Shown here piece after piece: positions 1-8,379 of a stretch of DNA of 64,000 bases. This DNA is from Clostridia bacterium. GTDB taxonomy: Bacteria > Bacillota > Clostridia > Christensenellales > Aristaeellaceae. The position numbers and the translations under genes were made by a program. How positions within the stretch are numbered: position 1 is the stretch's first letter; each line of letters starts with the position of its first letter. Under the pieces are notes generated by a model. It had not been told where the DNA came from. It worked only from the letters and a program-made list of their open reading frames with translations, and ran no database searches. The stretch lies in contig JAFROK010000049.1 in the NCBI GenBank assembly GCA_017429695.1, positions 1 to 64,000 of the forward strand. Reading direction: 5' to 3'.

Positions 1-289
1 AAAACTGAATCTATATCAGGAAATCGCTTCAAGATTTGCCCCGTCCTGATTAATGCTTTGCTGACTCTGTGTGCTTATTTGATATGCTCTATGGCTTGGG
101 CATATCATTTTTCTTGTCCGCCCATTCCGTGAACAGTAACTGAAGCGCATACCGACGCCGTAAAAGCGGTATCCCGTATTTGATTTTTCCGGTATGGTTT
201 GGTAAAATAACAGCTAACGAGCAACGTTTGCCCGGCGATCCGTCATTCACCGGTAAAACAAATCCAATATGATGAGCAGAAAGGATACC
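1..289. other. Upstream region without a gene
   Basis: I see no convincing gene here. It holds a T-tailed hairpin at 80-115 that may end a gene lying left of the window, and a second hairpin with 6-bp arms ATACCG/CGGTAT at 149-154 and 167-172. I recognise no riboswitch. A possible -35/-10 pair (TTGCTG at 58-63, TGATAT at 80-85) overlaps the first hairpin, so it is doubtful. Confidence 0.4.
80..115 (+). terminator. Possible intrinsic terminator
   Basis: The arms TGATATGC (80-87) and GCATATCA (100-107) are perfect reverse complements with a 12-nt loop. They are followed by TTTTTCTT. The stem is AT-rich and no upstream gene is visible, so the assignment is tentative. Confidence 0.4.
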
Positions 290-2551
290 ATGAGAGACCG
301 CAGCCGAACTTCAGTATTTGCTCCGCTGAAAGCTGCATGGCATGATCTGCAGCAATCCATCTATGTGGGCGACCGTCTGAATGAAAACCTGAAATCCATG
401 ACCTTTGTCAGCCTGTTTACCGGGGTGCTGGGTTTGGCGCTGCTGATTTCCAACCTGGTTTTCTCAAGGCTTCCCCTGGGGGATACCCGAGTCCTGATGT
501 CTTTTGTGACGCTGTTTGCCGGCGCTGGCTGCGCTTTCTGCTGCAAAGTTCTGAAGCGGCGTGAAATCGCGATCCTGATTCCCACCATGTTCTGCATCAT
601 CGTATTTACGGTGTATGCCTTTACCGGTTATGCAGAAGGAACCGGGATTCTCTGGTCCCTGATGCTGCCCATCGGGATGTGCTATTTCATCTCAGTCAAG
701 CTGGGCATCCTGCTTTCCGGATACTACTCCCTGCTTTATTTTGTGCTGTTCTATACGCCCCTGGGTGCATCCACAGCGCAGTATTATACCGATGCCTTCA
801 TGCAGCGTTTCCCGCTGGCCTTTTTCAGCCTGTCCGTGTTTACCGCCATCGCGATGGTCCAGTATCACCGGTATGTGCTGCTGGAAATTGATTATACCAG
901 CCGCCTGAACGCGGAAGTGGCCAAACAGACCGCAGTGGCCGAAGAGCGGGCCAGGAAAATCGAGGAAATGTCCTTCCAGACCATCCAGACCCTTGCCAAT
1001 GCCATCGACGCCAAGGACCCCTATACCAAAGGCCATTCCACCCGCGTCAGCCAGTATTCGGTGCGCATTGCCGAAAGCCTGGGCTGGGATCCGGACCGCG
1101 TCAGCAACCTGCGCTACGCCGCCCTGCTTCATGACATTGGCAAAATCGGCGTTCCGGATTCAATCCTGAACAATCCCAAGCGCCTGACGGACGTGGAATA
1201 CGACATCATCAAATCCCACACCACCATGGGCGCCGAGATCCTGCGGGACAGGACCATGATCCGCCCTGCGGAAAACGTGGCGAGATCCCACCATGAACGG
1301 TATGACGGAAAGGGATATCCGGACGGCCTGGCAGGCACCGCAATTTCCGAAGAAGCGCGGATCGTTGCCATTGCCGACGCGTTCGACGCCATGAGTTCCA
1401 ACCGGATCTACCGGAAAGCCTGTGACCGGGACTACATTTCCGGCGAACTGGAAAAAGGAAAAGGGACCCAGTTTGATCCGGAATATGCTGAAGTCTTCCT
1501 GAATCTCTGGAACCGGGGCGAACTGGACGATATCCTGAAGAAAGACGCCGCAGACAGCGGCGAAAAGGCAGGCGTCTCCTCCTCCCTGCTGCAGGAGGTG
1601 GTGGAAGCGTTTGCCTCCCAGAGCGCGGCTGATTCCATTGATATCGCCACCGGCGTCATGTCCCGCTCCGCCGGTGAAGGCGCCATCGCCAACCGGATGC
1701 AACAGGAAGCCGGATGTTTCATTTTCTTCGATATGGATAACCTGAAAAAGATCAACGATACCCATGGCCACGACGCCGGGGATAAAGTGCTCCGCCTCAT
1801 GGGCGACATGCTGAATCAGAACGGCGAAGACGGCCTGCGCTGCCGCCTTGGAGGCGACGAATTCCTGCTCTTCCTGCCGGGCGTCAGCAGCGAAGCCGCC
1901 GAAAGCCGCGTCCGGAAGATTATCAGCAGCTTCAATGAAAACAAAGTCAGGGATGCCCATATTGCCATCGCCACCCTCTCCGCCGGCATGGTGATGACCA
2001 GCCCGGCCGACACCTATCTCACGGCATACAACCATGCGGACAAGGCGCTTTACCATGTGAAGCAGAACGGCAAGAACGGCTACAGCTTCTATAACGATGA
2101 AAACGAGATCGACACCACGGATGTGAACCGGATCGTTCCCGGCATCCGGGCCAGCGGCAGCTATGACGGCGGACTGGATGTGGATTACCGTCATTTTGCC
2201 CGGCTGTATGATTTTATCGAGAATCTGGAAAAGCGCTTCTCCCAGCCTTTCAAGCTGGTGCTGATCACCCTCGAGCCCGCCGACGGTTCCGCACCGCATA
2301 CCGACGAGCAGGAAAAAGCAATGTACTATATGGAACAGGCCATCCGGCAGACTGTCCGCGGGGTGGACGTGCTGACCCGCTACAGCAGCCGCCAGTACCT
2401 GGTGATCCTGGTCGGGGCCAAACCGGAAGGCGTAAAAATCGCCGTGGACCGTATGTTCCGCGGCTACTATAAGATGAACGGTTCCGGCGCCTTCTCCCCC
2501 TCCTACACGGTTGCCGATCCGGAGGAAGCCAAGAAGCGGGATACGCTTTAA
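290..2551 (+). CDS. Membrane HD-GYP / GGDEF c-di-GMP protein
   Basis: A 753-residue signalling protein. About six hydrophobic segments lie between residues 38 and 192, followed by a short coiled region. An HD-GYP phosphodiesterase domain comes next, with HD at 281-282 (HDIGKIG) and HHERYDGKGYP at 334-344. A GGDEF domain follows with intact GGDEF at 521-525; I see no RxxD inhibitory site just before it. Residues 635-735 look like a second, degenerate GGDEF fold in which the signature is replaced by RYSSRQYLVIL. The family makes and degrades cyclic di-GMP at the inner membrane face; which activity dominates is not visible. The start at 290 has AAAGGA 7 nt upstream, whereas the in-frame ATGs at 269 and 272 have no ribosome binding site. 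Confidence 0.9.
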   Translation: MRDRSRTSVFAPLKAAWHDLQQSIYVGDRLNENLKSMTFVSLFTGVLGLALLISNLVFSRLPLGDTRVLMSFVTLFAGAGCAFCCKVLKRREIAILIPTMFCIIVFTVYAFTGYAEGTGILWSLMLPIGMCYFISVKLGILLSGYYSLLYFVLFYTPLGASTAQYYTDAFMQRFPLAFFSLSVFTAIAMVQYHRYVLLEIDYTSRLNAEVAKQTAVAEERARKIEEMSFQTIQTLANAIDAKDPYTKGHSTRVSQYSVRIAESLGWDPDRVSNLRYAALLHDIGKIGVPDSILNNPKRLTDVEYDIIKSHTTMGAEILRDRTMIRPAENVARSHHERYDGKGYPDGLAGTAISEEARIVAIADAFDAMSSNRIYRKACDRDYISGELEKGKGTQFDPEYAEVFLNLWNRGELDDILKKDAADSGEKAGVSSSLLQEVVEAFASQSAADSIDIATGVMSRSAGEGAIANRMQQEAGCFIFFDMDNLKKINDTHGHDAGDKVLRLMGDMLNQNGEDGLRCRLGGDEFLLFLPGVSSEAAESRVRKIISSFNENKVRDAHIAIATLSAGMVMTSPADTYLTAYNHADKALYHVKQNGKNGYSFYNDENEIDTTDVNRIVPGIRASGSYDGGLDVDYRHFARLYDFIENLEKRFSQPFKLVLITLEPADGSAPHTDEQEKAMYYMEQAIRQTVRGVDVLTRYSSRQYLVILVGAKPEGVKIAVDRMFRGYYKMNGSGAFSPSYTVADPEEAKKRDTL

Positions 2552-3198
2552 AACCGCATCAGGAAAATACCGAGCACCATCCAGGCGGCCAGGGAATAAA
2601 AATTCCCGTGTTCATCCCGGCCGGACGCAAAAATCTTCCATGCCCGTTCCCGGTCCAGCAATTCAAACCCGTCAAACAATTCGGATCCTTCCGCCCCGTT
2701 CTGGTTCAGGGTTTCCAGGCTATCGAGGGTGATTTCCGCGCACAGGAACGCATTGCTCTCATCCGTCATGCCAGGCGTGGAAAAAGCGCAGGGATTCAGC
2801 ACATATACCCGGTCACCTTCCTTCACCGACAGGCCGGTCTCTTCCTTGATTTCCCGGACCGCAGCGCTCACCAGCGGGTCCGGGCTGTTTTTATCTTCCG
2901 GATCCAGCAGCCCCGCCACCGGGCTGAGCAGAAACTGTCCCACCGGATAACGGTACTCATAGGACATCAGCAGCCGCGTTTCATTTCCCGGCAGGTGCAG
3001 CACCACCGCGATTGTCACGGCATCCGGCAGCATCTTCCGGAATTCGTCATCTGAGAGTCTGGCCACCAGGTCCTTTCCTTCCCGGCGGGATGCCTCATAA
3101 TAATGCTTCCCCTCCGCATACTGCAGGTCAAAGCATTTCAGGAAACGGGTTTCATACAGCGTTTCAATCCGGTTTTTATTGATCTCTCCGCCTGTCAT
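2548..3198 (-). CDS. Nudix hydrolase (ADP-ribose pyrophosphatase-like)
   Basis: A 216-residue Nudix protein. The Nudix box runs from Gly96 to about Leu123, with the core REIKEETGL at 115-123 supplying the metal-binding glutamates. The gap between the first glycine and this core is somewhat long. Nudix enzymes hydrolyse nucleoside diphosphates linked to another group; ADP-ribose is a guess from the general layout. GGAGG lies 9 nt before the ATG. Its stop codon overlaps that of the convergent HD-GYP gene. It is the last gene of a minus-strand run starting near 8.16 kb and may be co-transcribed with the epimerase 28 nt upstream. Confidence 0.8.
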   Translation of the reverse strand: MTGGEINKNRIETLYETRFLKCFDLQYAEGKHYYEASRREGKDLVARLSDDEFRKMLPDAVTIAVVLHLPGNETRLLMSYEYRYPVGQFLLSPVAGLLDPEDKNSPDPLVSAAVREIKEETGLSVKEGDRVYVLNPCAFSTPGMTDESNAFLCAEITLDSLETLNQNGAEGSELFDGFELLDRERAWKIFASGRDEHGNFYSLAAWMVLGIFLMRF

Positions 3199-3226
3199 CG
3201 GTCAATTCCTCCTTCAGCTGTCGTGT

Positions 3227-4102
3227 TTATAGGTTTTCAGATACGCTGCCGATATACGCATCCAGCAGGTCATATATCCAGTCATGCAGCCGGGAAAACC
3301 GGAACCCGAGCGCCTCCGCCCCGGCCGTATTGATGCTGTATTCCACTTCCCCGTTGTACGGCGCGGGATCCCCGCCGGCCTCAAGGATCGCCTTCCTCCC
3401 GGTTTTCTTTTCCACATAGTCCAGGATTTCCCGGATGGAAACCGTACCCTCCGAGCATCCATTCACCGCGCCCCGGAAGTTCTTTCCGGCCAGGAATGCC
3501 AGGAACTTTCCGGCTTCATCGGAGCGGATAAAACCCATCTGGCAGTCCGGGTTGTCAATATACATCGGCACGCCCCGGATGGCATGCTCCACATAAAACA
3601 GGAGCCGTTTTGTGTAGTCATCCTTCCCAAGCACAACCGGATACCGGACCGCAATCCAGTTCCGGCCGGAATATGCCTGCCACAGGGCGTATTCCGCCTG
3701 GCGTTTCACCACGTCATAGGGAAAATCGGGCCGGTCGCACCAGATCAGTTCCCCGGCGGTTCCGTCAAAATCGGACTCTTTTGTGTCCATATGCTTCGGA
3801 TTGTATACCGCGGTGGTGGACATGCAGATATACTGGCCGAAGTCCGCCGCGTCCATCACAGACCGGATATCGTTGGAGCAATAGGCAATCTTGTCGATCA
3901 CAACATCAAAGCACCTGCCGCGCAGCGCTTCCTTCATGCTCCCGGCGTTGGTCCTGTCCAGGATAATCCTCCTGACCCGGCCGCCGAATCCGTCCGCGGA
4001 CAGTCCCCTTGTCGCAATCGTCACATCGTGCCCCATGCGAAGAAGCTCTTCCACCATAGGAATCCCGAAGAACCGGGTGCCTCCGATTACCAGCACTTTC
4101 AT
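3227..4102 (-). CDS. NAD(P)-dependent epimerase/dehydratase family protein (extended SDR)
   Basis: A 291-residue extended short-chain dehydrogenase. The nucleotide-binding motif GGTRFFG lies at residues 7-13. The catalytic pair is YDVVK (Tyr129, Lys133), with MSTTAVY (94-100) supplying the Ser/Thr. Such proteins act on nucleotide sugars or related alcohols with bound NAD(P); some relatives are RNA-binding or nitrile-hydratase-like, and the substrate cannot be read here. The gene starts 13 nt after the ABC exporter gene, with its GAGG site inside the gap, so it is probably in the same operon. Confidence 0.8.
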   Translation of the reverse strand: MKVLVIGGTRFFGIPMVEELLRMGHDVTIATRGLSADGFGGRVRRIILDRTNAGSMKEALRGRCFDVVIDKIAYCSNDIRSVMDAADFGQYICMSTTAVYNPKHMDTKESDFDGTAGELIWCDRPDFPYDVVKRQAEYALWQAYSGRNWIAVRYPVVLGKDDYTKRLLFYVEHAIRGVPMYIDNPDCQMGFIRSDEAGKFLAFLAGKNFRGAVNGCSEGTVSIREILDYVEKKTGRKAILEAGGDPAPYNGEVEYSINTAGAEALGFRFSRLHDWIYDLLDAYIGSVSENL

Positions 4103-4115
4103 CTATGCTTTTCCC

Positions 4116-5894
4116 TCATGTTCCGCTGCTGCCCGCAAACTGGGCATTGTACAGCTGCGTATAGAAACCGTTCTGCCGGATCAGGTCATCATGGTTCCCC
4201 TGTTCAATGATCCGGCCGTCCTTCATCACCAGGATCTGGTCCGCGCTACGGATGGTCGACAGCCGGTGCGCGACAATGAAGCTGGTTCTTCCCTTCATCA
4301 GCTTGTCGAACGCCTCCTGGATCTGCAGCTCCGTCCGGGTATCAATGCTGCTGGTCGCCTCGTCCAGGATCAGCATCGGCGGCAGGCAGAGCATCACCCG
4401 GGTAATGCACAGCAGCTGTTTCTGGCCCTGGGAAAGACTGTCGTCCGTAATCACCGTATCCAGCCGCTGCGGCATACGCCGGATAAACTCCCAGCTGTGG
4501 GCCTCCTTCGCCGCGCGGATAATTTCCTCGTCCGTTGCCTCCGGCCTGCCGAAGGCGATGTTCTCCCGGACAGTGCCGTTTTTCAGCCAGGTATCCTGCA
4601 GCACCATGCCCCAGTGACGGCGCAGGGAGGACCGGGTCACGTCCCGGATATCCGTGCCGTCAATCAGGATGCAGCCTTTGTCCGTATCATAAAAGCGCAT
4701 CAGCAGGTTGATAAACGTGGTCTTTCCACAGCCGGTGGGCCCGACGATCGCGGTCTTCATTCCCGGTTCCGCATGGAAGCTGAAATGCTCAATCAGCTTT
4801 TTGCCTTTGTCATAGGAGAAGGCCACATTCCGGATATCCACCTGTCCGTTCTCTCCTGCCAGTTCCGCGTCCTTCTCCGGCGGTTCCGGTTCTGCCTCGA
4901 TCAGTTCGAATACCCTTGCCGCGCAGGCCATGGCGTTCTGCAGCTCCGTGATCACGGAGGAAATATCGTTGAAGGGCTTCATATACTGATTGGCATAGGC
5001 CAGCATCACCGTCAATCCGCCGACGGTCAGTCCGCCCGCGGCATCAGGCCCCGCCAGGATCCGGAAAGCGCCGATCATCGCCACCAGGGCGTAAATCACA
5101 TTGTTCACTGCCCGCGTGGATGGATTGGTCAGCGAGCTGAAGAACACGGCGCTGCGGGAATAGCTTTCCAGTTCCCCGTTGATCTTTTCAAAATCCGCCG
5201 AGGCTTTCTTCTCCCGGCCGAAAGCCTTCACCACTTTCTGGTTGCCGATCAGTTCATTGACCAGGCCCGTCTGCCGGCCGCGGGTCGCTGTCTGCTTGCT
5301 GAACATCTTATAAGACCGGGACGCAATGAATTTGGCCACCAGGAAGCTCACCGGCGTCAGCGCCAGCACAATCAGCGTGATCATCACGTTTTTCGAAAGC
5401 ATGAATCCCAGCGTCACGCCAATGGTCACCATGCCGGTAAACAGCTGCGTGAAGCCCAGCAGCAGCCCGTCGGACAGCTGGTCCGTATCGGTGATGATCC
5501 GCTGTACTGTATCACCGCTGGGATGGCTGTCCAGGTAGGACAGGGGCAGTTCCTGAATCCGCCGGATGGCCCGGGAGCGGATATCCTGCACCGTCCGGAA
5601 AGCCAGCCGGTTATTGATCATGTTCATGACCCACGTTCCGGCGGCGGCGACCAGGATCATCACAAGAATCCGGACCAGAATGGATCCCAGTGCGTCAAAA
5701 TCGATCTTTCCCGTATCCACAATCAGGTCAATCGCGTCCCCGAACAGGATCGGCACATACAGCTGCAGCACGACCGTCACCACCGCCAGCAGGATGCTCA
5801 CCAGCAGCAGGCCCTTATACCGGTCAATCACCGCCAGCACTTTCCGGAGCGTCCGGATGCTCTGGCCCTTCGGGATTTTCGGCTGTTTTTTCAT
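4116..5894 (-). CDS. ABC exporter half-transporter, catalytically competent subunit
   Basis: A 592-residue membrane-ATPase fusion: a six-helix transmembrane domain (about residues 20-320) followed by a nucleotide-binding domain. Walker A is GPTGCGKT (385-392), Walker B LILDE (508-512) with the catalytic Glu512, and the H-loop histidine is His543 (AHRLST). The signature is LSQGQ (487-491) rather than LSGGQ. In heterodimeric exporters of the TM287/288, LmrCD and BmrCD type, this combination marks the subunit with the working Walker site and the altered signature. The next gene upstream supplies the complementary half, and the two genes overlap by 4 nt (ATGA). The substrate is unknown; multidrug or peptide export is usual. 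Confidence 0.92.
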   Translation of the reverse strand: MKKQPKIPKGQSIRTLRKVLAVIDRYKGLLLVSILLAVVTVVLQLYVPILFGDAIDLIVDTGKIDFDALGSILVRILVMILVAAAGTWVMNMINNRLAFRTVQDIRSRAIRRIQELPLSYLDSHPSGDTVQRIITDTDQLSDGLLLGFTQLFTGMVTIGVTLGFMLSKNVMITLIVLALTPVSFLVAKFIASRSYKMFSKQTATRGRQTGLVNELIGNQKVVKAFGREKKASADFEKINGELESYSRSAVFFSSLTNPSTRAVNNVIYALVAMIGAFRILAGPDAAGGLTVGGLTVMLAYANQYMKPFNDISSVITELQNAMACAARVFELIEAEPEPPEKDAELAGENGQVDIRNVAFSYDKGKKLIEHFSFHAEPGMKTAIVGPTGCGKTTFINLLMRFYDTDKGCILIDGTDIRDVTRSSLRRHWGMVLQDTWLKNGTVRENIAFGRPEATDEEIIRAAKEAHSWEFIRRMPQRLDTVITDDSLSQGQKQLLCITRVMLCLPPMLILDEATSSIDTRTELQIQEAFDKLMKGRTSFIVAHRLSTIRSADQILVMKDGRIIEQGNHDDLIRQNGFYTQLYNAQFAGSSGT

Positions 5895-7636
5895 GCCGTC
5901 ACCCCCGTTCCGTTCCGCTCCTCCGGGAACTGGGAATAGTAAATCTCCTGGTAGGCTTCGCAGTCCCGCATCAGTTCATCGTGCGTACCGAAGCCGGCCA
6001 TCCTGCCGTCGTCCAGCACCAGGACCCGGTCAGCCGAACGCACACTGGAGGTCCGCTGAGAGATAATGAACACGGTCATGCTTCCCAGCAGGTTTGCGAT
6101 GGCCCGCCGCAGCGCAAGATCCGTCGCAAAATCCAGCGCGCTGGCGGAATCGTCCAGGATCAGGATTTCCGGCTTTTTGACCAGTGCCCGGGCAATCGTC
6201 AGCCGCTGGCGCTGGCCGCCGGAAAAGTTCCTTCCGCCCTGCTCCACCGGCGCGTCCAGCTGTCCGTCCTTGCCCCGGACCACTTCCGTTCCCTGGGCCG
6301 TTTCCAGGGCTTCCCACAGTTCTTCATCTGTGGCATTCTCATTGCCCCATTTCAGGTTGTCCCGGATCGTTCCCTGAAAAAGCACCGCCTTCTGCGGCAC
6401 CACCCCGATCCGGTCCGTCAGCGCGCCTGCCGGATATTGCCGCACATCCAGCCCGTTCACTTTCACACAGCCGGATGAAGCGTCATAAAACCGGGAAATC
6501 AGCTGGGCAACGGTGGTCTTGCCGCTGCCGGTACCGCCGATAATGCCGACGGTCTGCCCCTTCCGGACGGAGAAATCAATATCGGTCAGCGCCTCATCCC
6601 CGGCGCCGGCATATGCGAAGGATACATGATCAAACCGCACCGCCATCCCGGTATCCTCCGGCGTTTCCGGCATGCTGTCCGGATACTGCATGGAAGGGGC
6701 CGTTTCCAGCATCGCCTGCACGCGCCGCCCGCAGGCCAGCGCTTTGTTGATGCTGATAATCAGGGAGGCCAGCTTCACCAGCTCCACCACGATCATGGCC
6801 ATATAGTTGTACAGCGCCACCACATCTCCCTGCAGGATGGCGCCGCTTTCCACCCGCAGCGCGCCGGTCCGGATCAGGATAATGGTCGCAAAATTGATCA
6901 TCAGGAAGGTCGCCGGATTCATGAGTGCGGAAAGGCGCCCGACCTTTTCATTCAGTTTTGTCAGCAATGTATTCCGCCGGTCAAACTCATCAATTTCCTG
7001 CTTTTCCTTGCAGAAGGCCCGGATCACCCGCACGCCGGTCAGGTTTTCCCGGGTCATGCCCAGCAGCCGGTCCAGGGCTGCCTGTACCTTCGCAAACAGC
7101 GGAATGCTCATCAGCATAATGCCGAATACCACCAGGCTCAGCAGCGGAATCACCACCGCAAAGATGACCGCGCTGCGCACATCGATCGTAAACGCCATGA
7201 TCATCGCGCCGAACACAATAAACGGGCTCCGAAGCAGCAGCCGAAGCGCCAGGTTCAGCCCGTTCTGCACCTGGTTCACGTCGCTGGTCATCCGGGTGAT
7301 CATCGTATCGGTTCCGAGGCTGTCCAGCTCCCGGTAGCTCAGCTGCTGGATATGGTCAAACAGCGCCTGCCGGAGGCGGGAAGCGAATCCGACGCTGGCC
7401 TTGGCCGCCATCCACTGCGCCACAAAGGAAAACCCGATGCCCAGCAGTGCCAGGCCGATCAGCAGCAGGAAATAGCGGACAATCAGCCCCCGGTCGTTTC
7501 CGCCGATTCCCCGGTTGATGATGTCCGCCACCACGATCGGCACCAGCAGGTCCATCAGCGATTCCAGGAGCTTGAACAGCGGCGCCAGTATGCTTTCCTT
7601 CCGGTATGCTTTCAGATAGATCCACAGTTTTTTCAC
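5891..7636 (-). CDS. ABC exporter half-transporter, degenerate-site subunit
   Basis: A 581-residue ABC exporter half, six-helix domain then ATPase. Walker A is GGTGSGKT (367-374) and the signature is canonical FSGGQ (471-475). The Walker B catalytic Glu is Asp496 (ILILDD) and the H-loop His is Gln527 (SQRTS). This is the known degenerate pattern of one partner in heterodimeric exporters, matching the downstream gene. I chose GTG at 7636 because GGAGG lies 7 nt upstream and the protein then begins MKKLWIYLKAYRKE, typical of the family; an upstream in-frame ATG at 7660 has only a weak site. It follows the XRE-type regulator gene closely. Confidence 0.92.
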   Translation of the reverse strand: MKKLWIYLKAYRKESILAPLFKLLESLMDLLVPIVVADIINRGIGGNDRGLIVRYFLLLIGLALLGIGFSFVAQWMAAKASVGFASRLRQALFDHIQQLSYRELDSLGTDTMITRMTSDVNQVQNGLNLALRLLLRSPFIVFGAMIMAFTIDVRSAVIFAVVIPLLSLVVFGIMLMSIPLFAKVQAALDRLLGMTRENLTGVRVIRAFCKEKQEIDEFDRRNTLLTKLNEKVGRLSALMNPATFLMINFATIILIRTGALRVESGAILQGDVVALYNYMAMIVVELVKLASLIISINKALACGRRVQAMLETAPSMQYPDSMPETPEDTGMAVRFDHVSFAYAGAGDEALTDIDFSVRKGQTVGIIGGTGSGKTTVAQLISRFYDASSGCVKVNGLDVRQYPAGALTDRIGVVPQKAVLFQGTIRDNLKWGNENATDEELWEALETAQGTEVVRGKDGQLDAPVEQGGRNFSGGQRQRLTIARALVKKPEILILDDSASALDFATDLALRRAIANLLGSMTVFIISQRTSSVRSADRVLVLDDGRMAGFGTHDELMRDCEAYQEIYYSQFPEERNGTGVTA

Positions 7637-7663
7637 AAGGTTTCCTCCGGCTTCCGCCATGGA

Positions 7664-8158
7664 TTATGCCTGATCCGGTTTTTTCAGGTTGCCTTCGGCA
7701 ATCTGCTCATTTACCCACAGTTGCAGGTTGGCCACAGAAAGCGCGATTTTATCCAGCACGCCTTTGATCTCCACAAAATCCTGGTATTCATCCGGACGAA
7801 CCTGGCCGTCTTCCACAATCTCCAGCAACCGTTCCTTGCTGCGGTTCATCCGGTTGAGCGCGTTCAGCGTTTCAACGGCAATCTGTCCCAGTTCCTTCGG
7901 TTCCGGCCGCAGGGCATGCACCTGGCCGATCGGGCATTCATTCACGCAGTAATGATTGCAGAGGATCGGCGCTTTATAGTATTCCGCCAGCAGCATCACA
8001 TCTTCCGGCTGGATCTGGGTACGGCCGTTTTCGATCTTTTCCAGCCGTTCCGGGGAAAAGCCGGGAATCAGGTCCGCGGCTTTTTCCCGGGTCAGGCCCA
8101 GTTCCTCCCGCGTCTGCTGATATATGGATTTGTTCTCTTTAATGGACTTCCTGCCCAT
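7664..8158 (-). CDS. XRE-family transcriptional regulator
   Basis: A 164-residue protein with an N-terminal Cro/CI-type helix-turn-helix (about residues 12-62), where LTREKAADL begins the DNA-binding unit. A short Cys cluster (Cys67, Cys71, Cys75, in CNHYCVNECPIG) follows and could bind metal or sense redox state; this is inference. The C-terminal half is helical. AAAGGAGG lies 9 nt before the ATG. It is the first gene of the operon with both exporter halves, so it probably regulates the exporter and itself. A dyad overlapping its promoter (8237-8253) is the candidate site. Confidence 0.85.
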   Translation of the reverse strand: MGRKSIKENKSIYQQTREELGLTREKAADLIPGFSPERLEKIENGRTQIQPEDVMLLAEYYKAPILCNHYCVNECPIGQVHALRPEPKELGQIAVETLNALNRMNRSKERLLEIVEDGQVRPDEYQDFVEIKGVLDKIALSVANLQLWVNEQIAEGNLKKPDQA

Positions 8159-8242
8159 GGCTGCAGCCTCCTTTGAAACAGAGGGACGGTCTATTTCGTT
8201 TCATTTTCACCGTCGGATTGCTTCGTAATCATATCAGATAAA

Positions 8243-8271
8243 AGTATATTATCGAAGCTGTTTTCTGTAAA
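8243..8271 (-). promoter_or_regulatory. Promoter of the XRE/ABC-exporter operon, with overlapping dyad
   Basis: On the minus strand TTTACA (8271-8266) and TATACT (8248-8243) are separated by 17 nt, a good sigma-A-type promoter. The dyad GATAA...TTATC (8237-8253) covers the -10 element and could be the operator for the XRE protein encoded downstream. The promoter is read directly; the operator role is inferred. Confidence 0.65.
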
Positions 8272-8295
8272 GAGTGAAACGCCATTTCGGAATGT

Positions 8296-8325
8296 TTGAC
8301 TTCACGGATCGGCATCATATATAAT
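8296..8325 (+). promoter_or_regulatory. Promoter of the PfkB kinase gene
   Basis: TTGACT (8296-8301) and a perfect TATAAT (8320-8325) are separated by 18 nt, 55 nt before the kinase start. It is divergent from the exporter-operon promoter. Confidence 0.7.
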
Positions 8326-8379
8326 CCCGGTGTCGTATTTATACTGCAACCCAGTCTTTTATATATCGAGGAACAGAGC

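Noticed and set aside
1..268. Riboswitch upstream of the c-di-GMP gene
   Set aside because: Two hairpins are present, but I could not match them to the conserved core of a c-di-GMP or other known riboswitch.
1160..2299. Long open frame on the minus strand inside the HD-GYP/GGDEF gene
   Set aside because: It lies antisense to a gene with clear motifs, has no ribosome site, and its Gly/Val/Asp-rich translation is what GC-rich antisense DNA gives.
3891..5939. 682-residue plus-strand frame opposite the ABC exporter gene
   Set aside because: Antisense to unmistakable ABC motifs; the Arg/His/Gln-rich translation shows no domain.
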